DNA of 39,152 bases from contig NZ_NERU01000026.1 in assembly GCF_003063265.1 (NCBI RefSeq), positions 1 to 39,152 of the forward strand. The letters are read 5' to 3'. Under the pieces are notes generated by a model that made no database searches, was not told where the DNA came from, and saw only the letters and a list, made by a program, of their open reading frames with translations. This DNA is from Limnohabitans sp. WS1 (GTDB lineage: Bacteria > Pseudomonadota > Gammaproteobacteria > Burkholderiales > Burkholderiaceae_C). How positions within the stretch are numbered: the first letter of the stretch is position 1; each line of letters starts with the position of its first letter. A program made the position numbers and the translations under genes. Below are positions 7,182 to 14,430 of this stretch, piece after piece.

Positions 7182-8150
7182 GGTCGCAGGCAGGCAGGCA
7201 CCGCACCAGGTCAAGGGCAAGCGATCACGCAGCAAGGCACCGGGCACCGACAAGGCAGGCCGCACGGGTGGCATCGATCCGGGCGGGGTAGCACCCAGCA
7301 CCCAGCCGCTGGCGCTGGCCATCGGACACCGCACGGGCAAGGCCAGCACCTGCAAGGCACCGGGCCTGCAAGTTCAGTCGGGCCGCATCGATTCGGTCGC
7401 AGGCAGGCACCGCACCAGGTCAAGGGCAATCGATCACGCAGCAAGGCACCGGGCCACCGACAAGGCAGGCCGCATAGGTGGCATCGATCCGGGCGGGGTG
7501 GCACCCAGCACCCAGCCACTGGCGAAAGCCACCGGGCACCGTACCGCACAGGGCAAGGCCAGCACCTGCAAGGCACCGGGCCTGCAAGTTCAAGCGAACC
7601 GCACCGGGCCGGTAAGCACCCAGCCGCTGGCGCTGGCCATCGGGCAACCGCACAGGGCAAAGCCACACGGGCTAAACCGGGCCGGTCGCAGGCAGGCACC
7701 GCACCAGGTCAAGGGCAATCGATCACGCAGCAAGGCACCGGGCCACCGACAAGGCAGGCCGCATAGGTGGCATCGATCCGGGCGGGGTGGCACCCAGCAC
7801 CCAGCCGCTGGCGAAGGCCACCGGGCACCGTACCGCACAGGGCAAGGCCACACGGGCTAAACCGGGCCGGTCGCAGGCAGGCACCGCACCAGGTCAAGGG
7901 CAATCGATCACGCAGCAAGGCACCGGGCCACCGACAAGGCAGGCCGCACAAGTGGCATAAATCCGGGCGGGGTGACACCCAGCACCCAGCCACTGGCGAA
8001 GGCCACCGGGCACCGTACCGCACAGGGCAAGGCCAGCACCTGCAAGGCACCGGGCCTGCAAGGTCAAGCGGGCCGCACCGGGCCGGTCAGCACCCAGCCG
8101 CTGGCGCTGGCGCTGGCCATCAGGCACCGCAAACACCACACAGGCGGGCA
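7182..8150. repeat. Mosaic repeat array, second family (four main units)
   Basis: Units begin with GGTCGCAGGCAGGCACCGCA or a close variant at about 7182, 7395, 7684 and 7869, and run in a fixed order of blocks: CGCACCAGGTCAAGGGC, CGATCACGCAGCAAGGCACC, CGACAAGGCAGGCCGCA, GTGGCATCGATCCGGGCGGG, CACCCAGCACCCAGCC. Spacings of 213, 289 and 185 bp put equivalent blocks in different reading frames, which argues against a repeat protein. T is rare on this strand (5 of 60 bases at 7441-7500). No gene is called. Possible roles are a replication-origin region or recombination substrate; neither is proven. Confidence 0.85.
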
Positions 8151-8510
8151 AGCCACACCCAAAGGGTCAGCAGCGCCGCCGATAAGGGGGCAAAGGGGGG
8201 CACTTTTCGCGGCCATTTCCGGGGCCGTGCGTTCGCGTCCGTTGGGGTGGGCATCGAATACCGCACCAGGGCAAACAGCAAAGCACCGGGGGCACCGTGC
8301 AGGCGTGTGGACAGCCGCACCATCAACACCGTCCAAAAACGTCAAAACCATGGGCGGGCCGTTGCTCACTGGAACAAAACACCAAAAACGGGCACCAGCG
8401 CCAGCGATTCAAGCGGGTATGGCAAAACCAGCGAAGGCAAAGGGCGAAGGCAGGCGAAAAAAAAGGGGGTGAATGTATGTGAATGAGTGATTTTTTTCAC
8501 ATACTGATAT
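8151..8510. other. Gene-poor spacer between repeat array and iterons
   Basis: Contains the 16-bp inverted repeat partner (8176-8191) and one copy of the 17-bp CGGGCACCAGCGCCAGC motif (8389-8405). An open frame on the plus strand runs through to 8486 and ends in a Lys-rich tail, but it begins inside the repeats and has no ribosome site. I do not call it a gene. Confidence 0.5.
8176..8191. repeat. 16-bp inverted repeat, right copy (partner at 151-166)
   Basis: CCGCCGATAAGGGGGC, the exact reverse complement of 151-166, about 8 kb away. It lies just beyond the mosaic array, with an extra AAAGGGGGG directly after it. Confidence 0.65.
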
Positions 8511-8615
8511 TGTCCCCACACTGTACCCGCTTTGTCCCCGTTTTGTCCCCGCACCTCAAACCGCTTCAAACCCGCATAAAACCTCAGTTCTTTGAATTTG
8601 TCCCCGCTGTCCCCG
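8511..8615. repeat. TTTGTCCCCG iteron cluster
   Basis: Exact TTTGTCCCCG copies occur at 8531-8540, 8542-8551 and 8597-8606. Shorter or variant copies are TGTCCCC at 8511, TGTACCC at 8522 and TGTCCCCG at 8608-8615. The first two full copies are 11 bp apart, about one helical turn. The cluster lies between the repeat array and the 3' end of the integrase gene, where satellite elements may keep an origin or recombination-directionality sites. Confidence 0.65.
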
Positions 8616-8679
8616 CACTTTTTCAAAATAGCAGCCGGTAAAAATGGTGAAAACACTGTTCACACGCCTGCACGGGCGT

Positions 8680-8704
8680 AAAAAAACCGCCTCGGTGGGC
8701 GGTT
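8680..8704 (-). terminator. Intrinsic terminator of the integrase gene
   Basis: On the minus strand a 7-bp stem (AACCGCC with GGCGGTT, 6-base loop, 8685-8704) is followed directly by a run of seven T (complement of 8680-8686). It lies about 20 bases after the integrase stop at 8725. Confidence 0.8.
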
Positions 8705-8724
8705 CGGTCGGTCGCTGGGGCGGG

Positions 8725-9969
8725 TTATGCGGCTCGGTGCGCGTTCAAGTCGATCACAGGGGCACCATCACGCAGGCGGTCAAGGTAATCGGCCCATTGC
8801 TGAATCTGATCAAAGCGTTTTTTCAGGTACTGGGTCCGGTTGTAACTTCGCCCGTTGCTGTCTTTCACGGCATGGGCTAGGTTCGCTTCAATGGCCAGGG
8901 GGTCGGCGTCCAGTTCATCCACCATCATGGTCCGGGCGCTTGCCCTGAAGCCGTGCCATGACTGTTCAGACCCGTAGCCCATGGCGTACAGGGCGCTTCT
9001 GACTGAGTTGTCAGACAGCGGGCGGTCATGGCTTCGCTCACCCGGGAAAACGTATTTACCGTGGCCTGTCAGGGGTTGCAGATCACGCAGCAAGGCCACC
9101 GCTTGCGAAGGCAGGGGCACCAGGTGGGGCGGGCCGGTTTCTTTGTCCTTGACCGTGCGTTTCATCTTGGCACCCGGGATGGTCCACAGGGCTGCATCCA
9201 GGTCAAGTTCTGCCCATTCCATCGCCCGCAGGTTGCCGGGCCGTTGGTACAGCAGCGGGGCAAGGCGAAGGGCCACCGTGACCAATGGCCCGCCCTTATA
9301 GGCATAGATCGCCCGCAGCAACTCGCCAAAGCGCCGGGGTTCGGTGATCGCAGGAAAACGGCCCTCGATCCGGGGTTGCAAACGTGCCCGCAATCCCTCG
9401 GTTATGTTGCGGTATTGGGGCGGGGCCATGGGCAACCAGTGTTTGAAAACTTGGCTTGCCGTGTCCAGGACTCGCCGGGCCGCTTCCAACGAACCGCGTT
9501 TTTCAACTGCCTGCACCGCTGTCAGGACTTGCATGGGGTGAATCTCGGTCATGGGCAGTGCGCCCACATAGGGGAACAGGTCTTTGTCAAGGTTGCGCCT
9601 GTGCCGCACAGCGTATGACTCGCTCCAGTTGGGGCGCTGCAACTCGAACCACTCCAAGGCCATCGCCTTGAATGTCTGGTCGGTGGTGTCGGTCATCAGT
9701 TTGGCCACCTTGCGGGCCTTGATCGGGTCGTTGCCCCCGGTCTTTTGGGCTTTGGCTGCATCCCTTGCTGCCCGTGCGTCCTTTGGGCCTGTGCTGGGGT
9801 AGCTGCCCAATGCCAGGCGCTTTTCTTTGCCCTCGGTGCGGTACTTCCAAAACCATCGCTTTGAACCGTTGGGACTGACTTCAAGGTAAAGCCCCCCAGC
9901 ATCGGCCAAACGTGCCCGGGGCTTGCCGGGTGGGCATGTGGCGTTTCTACATTCGGCATCGGTCAGCAT
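8725..9969 (-). CDS. int: P4-type tyrosine integrase
   Basis: A 414-aa site-specific recombinase of the P4/CP4-57 class, expected to insert the element at the adjacent tRNA-Met gene. Residues 1-87 form the DUF4102 arm-binding domain (ARLADAGGLYLEVSPNGSKR). A core-binding domain spans about 97-190. The catalytic domain follows, with R243 (RPGNLR), H339-x-x-R342 (HGFRASART), H366 (LAHAVKDS) and nucleophile Y376 (SYNRTQYL). The ATG at 9969 has AGAGGT upstream and begins right at the family's N-terminus; the longer frame to 10077 would translate the TGTTCCCCC boxes. The gene faces away from the tRNA 3' end, the standard layout. It appears intact. Confidence 0.95.
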   Translation of the reverse strand: MLTDAECRNATCPPGKPRARLADAGGLYLEVSPNGSKRWFWKYRTEGKEKRLALGSYPSTGPKDARAARDAAKAQKTGGNDPIKARKVAKLMTDTTDQTFKAMALEWFELQRPNWSESYAVRHRRNLDKDLFPYVGALPMTEIHPMQVLTAVQAVEKRGSLEAARRVLDTASQVFKHWLPMAPPQYRNITEGLRARLQPRIEGRFPAITEPRRFGELLRAIYAYKGGPLVTVALRLAPLLYQRPGNLRAMEWAELDLDAALWTIPGAKMKRTVKDKETGPPHLVPLPSQAVALLRDLQPLTGHGKYVFPGERSHDRPLSDNSVRSALYAMGYGSEQSWHGFRASARTMMVDELDADPLAIEANLAHAVKDSNGRSYNRTQYLKKRFDQIQQWADYLDRLRDGAPVIDLNAHRAA

Positions 9970-9999
9970 GGGGGCACCTCTCTGGTTTCGCTGGGGAAT

Positions 10000-10058
10000 G
10001 GGGGAACAAAACACGTTTTTTCGTGTTCCCCCGTTTTTGTTCCCCCAATTGTTCCCCC
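10000..10058. promoter_or_regulatory. TGTTCCCCC boxes upstream of integrase (candidate arm sites)
   Basis: Three direct copies of TGTTCCCCC at 10024-10032, 10038-10046 and 10050-10058, plus one inverted copy at 10000-10008, all between the integrase start and the tRNA. Direct repeats in this position commonly serve as integrase arm-binding sites or for autoregulation of int. That assignment is inference from position. Confidence 0.65.
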
Positions 10059-10128
10059 GCTTTGAACCGGCTGTCAACGAACGCTAATGAACGTCCTTGC
10101 ACTGTAAAAACCGGATTTACCAATGAAA

Positions 10129-10161
10129 AAGGCCGTTCACTGGATGTCAGTGAACGGCCTT
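10129..10161 (-). terminator. Intrinsic terminator downstream of tRNA-Met
   Basis: A perfect 14-bp stem (AAGGCCGTTCACTG with its complement, 5-base loop) is followed on the minus strand by a T-run (complement of 10126-10130). It lies 11 bases beyond the encoded CCA end of the tRNA and would end tRNA transcription before the integrase gene. If the attachment core is the tRNA 3' end, this terminator belongs to the element. Confidence 0.85.
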
Positions 10162-10172
10162 GGATCATGTCT

Positions 10173-10249
10173 TGGTGGTGATAGGTGGATTTGAACCACC
10201 GACATCAGCATTATGAATGCTGCGCTCTAACCAACTGAGCTATATCACC
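10173..10249 (-). tRNA. tRNA-Met (anticodon CAT), probable integration site
   Basis: A 77-nt cloverleaf with CCA encoded. The acceptor stem GGTGATA pairs with TATCACC (10243-10249 with 10177-10183). The D-arm reads AGCTCAGTTGGTTAGAGC, the anticodon loop TTCATAA is flanked by GCA/TGC pairs, and the T-arm carries GGTTCAAATCC. CAT could also belong to a tRNA-Ile2 read as AUA after lysidine modification; elongator Met is more likely but was not tested. The adjacent integrase indicates that the 3' half serves as attachment site. Confidence 0.93.
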
Positions 10250-10281
10250 TAAATTTTTTTAACGTTGCCGTCAAACCCAAA

Positions 10282-10287
10282 ATTATA
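10282..10287 (-). promoter_or_regulatory. -10 box of the tRNA-Met promoter
   Basis: A perfect TATAAT on the minus strand about 33 bases upstream of the tRNA 5' end, preceded by an A-rich stretch. No good -35 was found at 17 bp (ACGAAA at best). Confidence 0.5.
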
Positions 10288-10334
10288 CACAAATTTTTTC
10301 GCGTTTTCGTGCCACTTCGCGCAACAATTGACAG

Positions 10335-11168
10335 ATGAGTATTCAAGCCAAGCAACCCGCACAAACCGAGCATCAAGCGGCCACGCAAGCCGCTCAAATC
10401 ATTTGGCAACATTGGCAATCTGATCAAGTGTTGATCACCCTGCCCATGAACTGTCGTCCTGTGAATGCTCAACAAGGCTACGCCGCCCAAGCCCAGCTGC
10501 CTCTCGTTTCCGGGCGCAGCGTGCTAGGCTGGAAAATCGCAGCCACCAGTGCGAACGGGCAAGCCCACATCAACGTGAGTGGCCCCATGGCCGGGCGGCT
10601 GTTGTCGGGTCAGGTGTTTGACAACGGGGCCACCGTGCCGTCTGTGGGCAACCGCATGCGGGTGGCCGAGCCGGAATTTGCCTTTGCCATGGCGCAAGAC
10701 CTGCCGCCACAAGCCGCACCCTACACCCAGCAACAAGTCATGGCCGCCGTGGCCACTTTGCACCCCGCCCTTGAAGTGCCCGACTCGCGCCTGGACCCTT
10801 TTACTGCAGCGGGCGAAGCGCAACTGCTGGCCGACAACGCCTGCGCACGCCACTTTGTGCTGGGCCCGGCCGCGCCCGATCTCTGGCGCGACCTGGACTT
10901 GAGCACCTACCCGGTGCACGCCCGGGTCCAACACGGCAGCACGCTCAAGTACACCCGTGACGGCACAGGCGGCAACGTGCTGGGCGACCCGCGCATTGCT
11001 CTGACCTGGCTGGCCAACCAGCTGTCAGACTTGGGCATCACGCTGCAAAAAGGTCAGGTGGTGACCACCGGCACCTGCATGGTGCCGCTCGAACTGGCGC
11101 CCGGCGACAGTGCCAGCGCCGATTACGGCCCACTGGGCTGCGTGAACATGATTTTTTCGGAGACTTGA
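10335..11168 (+). CDS. 2-keto-4-pentenoate hydratase-like protein (FAH superfamily)
   Basis: A 277-aa protein of the MhpD/DmpE hydratase group, which adds water to 2-hydroxypenta-2,4-dienoates in meta-cleavage pathways; related decarboxylases share the fold. Visible family features are GWKIAATSANGQ (substrate loop), the metal-binding E-x-E in VAEPEFAFAM, and a C-terminal TGTCMVPLELAPGDSASADY block. Length is normal for the family. The ATG at 10335 lacks a clear ribosome site. It is followed after 3 bases by an asparaginase gene, so the two probably form an operon. No dioxygenase or semialdehyde hydrolase is nearby, so the substrate is uncertain. Confidence 0.85.
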   Translation: MSIQAKQPAQTEHQAATQAAQIIWQHWQSDQVLITLPMNCRPVNAQQGYAAQAQLPLVSGRSVLGWKIAATSANGQAHINVSGPMAGRLLSGQVFDNGATVPSVGNRMRVAEPEFAFAMAQDLPPQAAPYTQQQVMAAVATLHPALEVPDSRLDPFTAAGEAQLLADNACARHFVLGPAAPDLWRDLDLSTYPVHARVQHGSTLKYTRDGTGGNVLGDPRIALTWLANQLSDLGITLQKGQVVTTGTCMVPLELAPGDSASADYGPLGCVNMIFSET

Positions 11169-11171
11169 ACC

Positions 11172-12167
11172 ATGACAAAACCCCGTTTGGCCCTGATCGG
11201 CACGGGCGGCACCATCGCAGGCGCGGCCAGCGCTGCCTCGGTCAGCACCGACTACCAACCCGCCAGCCTGAGCCTGGCCGCTGTGGTCGACACCGTGCCC
11301 GAGCTGCGTCAGCGTTACGACATCGAGGTCACTCAACCCATGCAATTGGCCAGCTACGACGTGCGCCCCGAGCACTGGCTGGACCTGCATGCCGCTGTGA
11401 TGAAAGCCGTGCACAACCCCGATGTGGTGGGCATTGTCGTCACACACGGCACCGACACGCTGGAAGAAACCGCGACCTTTTTGCACCTGAGCGTGGACAC
11501 GCACAAACCCATCGTGGTGGTGGGGGCCATGCGCCCGGCCACCGCCTACTCGGCCGATGGTCCAGCCAATTTGCTGGACGCTTGCAGTGTGGCCGCCTGC
11601 CCTGGTGCACAGGGCAGGGGCACGCTGGTGGTGATGAACGGCCGGATTCACTCGGGCCTGTGGGTGGGCAAACGCCATGTGAGCAGCGTAGAAGCCTTTG
11701 ACAGCCCTCTGGCCGGTGCCGTGGGCGAGGTGGCCGACCAAGCAGTGCAGTGGTTTCGCGCCGCCGCACGGGCCCCCACGGTGGCTTGGCAAACCCCCGC
11801 CAGCTGGCCAAGGGTGGACATCGCCGTGGCCTATGCAGGGGTGGACGAGACCGCGATGCGGGCCTTTGTGGCCGCCGGGGCGCAGGGCATTGTGCACGCA
11901 GGTCTGGGCAACGCCAACACGCCCACGGCTTACCGCGCCTTCATCCAATCACTGCCCGCCCAAGGCGTGCTGGTGGCCCGTTGCGCCCGATTCATCACCG
12001 GCAGCGTGACGCGGGCCAGCGTGTACGCCGACGCGCAGTACGGGATTTTGACGGCAGGCCCCTTGCCACCGCACAAAGTGCGCATCGTCATGCTGCTGGG
12101 TCTGGCACACGGCATGGACGGTCCCGCCATTCAAGCTTGGATCGACCAGATATTGCTGGCGGCCTGA
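11172..12167 (+). CDS. L-asparaginase (type I/II family)
   Basis: A 331-aa enzyme hydrolysing L-asparagine to aspartate and ammonia. The N-terminal signature TGGTIAG is present (catalytic T14), as is the second motif HGTDTLEET (T94, D95). Further family segments are VVVGAMRP and the GKRHVSSVEAFDSP stretch. There is no signal peptide, so it is probably cytoplasmic. GGAG stands about 9 bases upstream of the ATG. It is the second gene after the hydratase-like gene, and its stop is 10 bp from the stop of the convergent MFS gene. Related glutaminase or amidase activity cannot be excluded. Confidence 0.92.
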   Translation: MTKPRLALIGTGGTIAGAASAASVSTDYQPASLSLAAVVDTVPELRQRYDIEVTQPMQLASYDVRPEHWLDLHAAVMKAVHNPDVVGIVVTHGTDTLEETATFLHLSVDTHKPIVVVGAMRPATAYSADGPANLLDACSVAACPGAQGRGTLVVMNGRIHSGLWVGKRHVSSVEAFDSPLAGAVGEVADQAVQWFRAAARAPTVAWQTPASWPRVDIAVAYAGVDETAMRAFVAAGAQGIVHAGLGNANTPTAYRAFIQSLPAQGVLVARCARFITGSVTRASVYADAQYGILTAGPLPPHKVRIVMLLGLAHGMDGPAIQAWIDQILLAA

Positions 12168-12177
12168 AAGCCCATGC

Positions 12178-13356
12178 TCAACGCTGGCGTTGGCTCCAAT
12201 AGAGTACCGTGCCGCTGACGCTGGCCATGACCATCAGGCCGACAAAACCGGCCCGGTAGGTGCCAAACAAGCCCGACAAGGCCCCAAACATCGGTGGCCC
12301 CACCACCACACCCAAAAACGTGAAGGCCAAGGTGCCGCCTGTGGCCATGCTGGCCATGCCAGCGGGTGCACGACGCGCCACCTCAGCCAAGTACACGCCG
12401 TTCCAGCCAATGGCCGATGCACCAAAGGCCACCAAAATGCCAATCACAACACTTTGCGGTGTTTCTGGCGTCAAAAAGGCCGAGGCCAAAGCCCCCAAGG
12501 CCATCATGCTGGCCAACAGCAGCAGCATGCGACGTGCGCCCAACCATCGGTCGGCCACATACCCCCAGGCAATGCGCCCACCAATGCCCCCGATTTGTGT
12601 GGCCGACAAAGCCAGGCCCGCTGCAACCAAACCATAAGACAGGTCATCGTGCAAAAAGGTCACCAGGTAAGTGGTCAGCGACAGCTGAACCATGGAAAAC
12701 ATGAACGAACAAGACGCCATGGTGAGCAAAGCGCGGTGCGCCAACACCAGCCGGATGGGCTGGATCAGGCTGCGCCATTGCACCAGCGTCTCTGGCCGAC
12801 GGTCACCGTCCAGCTCGGTGCGCAAAGCTTGTGACACCCAAGCGCAGAGCACACACACCACCGCCACAGCGACCAAGCTGGCCTGCCAGTTCATGACCAG
12901 CAGCAAAGGCGGGACGATGGCACCGGCCAACATGCTGCCCAAGGGCACGCCTGTTTGCTTGAGCGAAAACACCAGCGACATGCGGTCTTTGGGCGTGGTC
13001 CGCGCCAGCAAATGGGAACTGGCCGGGGTGATCGGGCCGTAACCCAAACCAATCAACACCGCCCCCAGCACCATGGCCGGAAACCAAGGCACAGCGCACA
13101 GCAACAAACCCAAGGCGCACAAGATCAACCCCCATTGGCTGACTCGGATGGCCCCCAGACGGGCCACCGTGGCGCCCCCCATCAAGGTGGACACCATGGC
13201 CCCGGCATAGGTCACTGACACATACAAACCCACCAAAGCCGGAGAGACTTGCATGGCCTCCGCCACCACCGGTGCCATCACTGGCAAGGTGAGCAAGGCC
13301 ATGGCCACCATGGCCTGGATCACCAGGGTCAACAGCAAAGGCCACCAATTTTTCAT
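12178..13356 (-). CDS. MFS transporter
   Basis: A 392-aa inner-membrane protein with about 12 hydrophobic segments in two halves and a central polar loop (about 190-205, RTELDGDRRPETL). The inter-helix 2-3 region (GGATVARLGAIR) matches the MFS loop pattern loosely. The ATG at 13356 has GGGAG 9 bases upstream and is preferred to the TTG one codon earlier. It follows the Bug receptor gene by 60 bp on the same strand. The substrate is not evident; a CynX/NimT-like organic-acid carrier is possible. Confidence 0.85.
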   Translation of the reverse strand: MKNWWPLLLTLVIQAMVAMALLTLPVMAPVVAEAMQVSPALVGLYVSVTYAGAMVSTLMGGATVARLGAIRVSQWGLILCALGLLLCAVPWFPAMVLGAVLIGLGYGPITPASSHLLARTTPKDRMSLVFSLKQTGVPLGSMLAGAIVPPLLLVMNWQASLVAVAVVCVLCAWVSQALRTELDGDRRPETLVQWRSLIQPIRLVLAHRALLTMASCSFMFSMVQLSLTTYLVTFLHDDLSYGLVAAGLALSATQIGGIGGRIAWGYVADRWLGARRMLLLLASMMALGALASAFLTPETPQSVVIGILVAFGASAIGWNGVYLAEVARRAPAGMASMATGGTLAFTFLGVVVGPPMFGALSGLFGTYRAGFVGLMVMASVSGTVLYWSQRQR

Positions 13357-13416
13357 CAATTCATCTCCCGTACAGGCGAGAGGGACACCTCATGGCCTCA
13401 ACACCATCGCATGCGC

Positions 13417-14394
13417 TCAGTTGGCTTTCACACCCGCCTTGATCAACAAACCACCCAGCGTGTCGATTTCGTTTTTCAGGTGCGCACGCAAGGCCTCGGG
13501 ACGGGCCAAGTCAGCAGACACCGCAGAGATGCCCATGGCCTCCAAACGCTGGCGCACCTCGGGATCACTCACCGATTTTTGCAAAGCCCCCGTCAACTGA
13601 TCCAGCACAGGTTTGGGCGTGCCTTTTGGCGCATACAGCCCAAAGGAAATGTTGATGTCAAAACCTTCTACACCCGCATCTGAAATGGCGGGAACTTCGG
13701 GCAGTTGCGGCAGGCGGGTCTTGCCCGCCGAGGCATAGGCCTTGATCTTGCCCGTCTTGACCGAAGGCACGGTGCCCGAAGTCTGGTCACACAAAAGGTC
13801 CACCTGACCGCCCATCAAATCGGTCAAGGCCGGACCTGTACCCTTGTAGGGAATCTCATTGAGCTTGACGTTCAAGGCGTTCATCATCATCAAGCCACAA
13901 AGGTGCGAGGCCGATCCGACACCCGCATGCGCAAGACTGACCTTGGCCGCATTGGCTTTGAGGTAGGCCACAAACTCGTTGAGGTTTTTAGCCGGGAAAT
14001 CGTTGCGTGCCACGATCACCATGGGGCCACTGGTGGCCCGGCCAATCGGCTCAAAGTCATCCACCGGGTGGTAAGGCAGGCTTTTGTACATGGCCTGATT
14101 GGTTGCATGGCTGACGTGGATCATCAGCAAGGTGTAGCCGTCGGCTTTGGCACGGGCCACCTTGGCGGTGCCGATCGAGCCCGAAGCGCCTGCGGTGTTG
14201 TCCACCACGATTTGCTGACCCAAATGCTTTTGCATGGCCCCCGCAAACACACGCGTGATGGTGTCGCCCGGGCCGCCCGCGGCATAAGGCATCACCATGG
14301 TGATGGCACGGTTGGGAAAGTCTTGTGCCCAGGCTTGCAAAGCGCTGGCTGCAAGCAGCATGGCCAAGCCCGTGCGGATGAAACGAAGGGTCAT
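13417..14394 (-). CDS. Bug/TctC-family periplasmic solute receptor
   Basis: A 325-aa receptor with a Sec signal peptide (residues 1-23, ending ALQAWAQ). Family blocks are VMPYAAGGPGDTITR, VVDNTAGASGSIGT, DGYTLLM, IPYKGTGPALTDLMGGQVDL and GKIKAYASAGKTRLPQLPEV. Such proteins bind carboxylates or other small organic compounds and are greatly expanded in Burkholderiales, often without the TctAB permease, as here. AAGGAGA precedes the ATG. It lies between the carboxymuconolactone-decarboxylase-like gene and the MFS gene. Confidence 0.93.
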   Translation of the reverse strand: MTLRFIRTGLAMLLAASALQAWAQDFPNRAITMVMPYAAGGPGDTITRVFAGAMQKHLGQQIVVDNTAGASGSIGTAKVARAKADGYTLLMIHVSHATNQAMYKSLPYHPVDDFEPIGRATSGPMVIVARNDFPAKNLNEFVAYLKANAAKVSLAHAGVGSASHLCGLMMMNALNVKLNEIPYKGTGPALTDLMGGQVDLLCDQTSGTVPSVKTGKIKAYASAGKTRLPQLPEVPAISDAGVEGFDINISFGLYAPKGTPKPVLDQLTGALQKSVSDPEVRQRLEAMGISAVSADLARPEALRAHLKNEIDTLGGLLIKAGVKAN

Positions 14395-14430
14395 GGTTGT
14401 CTCCTTTTATGAACGCCGCAGTGTGACCGA

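Noticed and set aside
6655..8150. CRISPR array
   Set aside because: Units are long, variable and composed of shuffled blocks; there is no constant 24-40 bp repeat with unique spacers and no cas gene.
6729..8486. Two long plus-strand ORFs (345 and 239 aa) and several minus-strand ORFs over the repeats
   Set aside because: T scarcity removes stops in most frames, unit spacing of 213, 289 and 185 bp shifts equivalent blocks between frames, and there is no ribosome site or domain.
8366..8656. 96-aa minus-strand ORF with GDSGDKF-type repeats
   Set aside because: The peptide repeats simply translate the TGTCCCCG iterons; no ribosome site and no domain.
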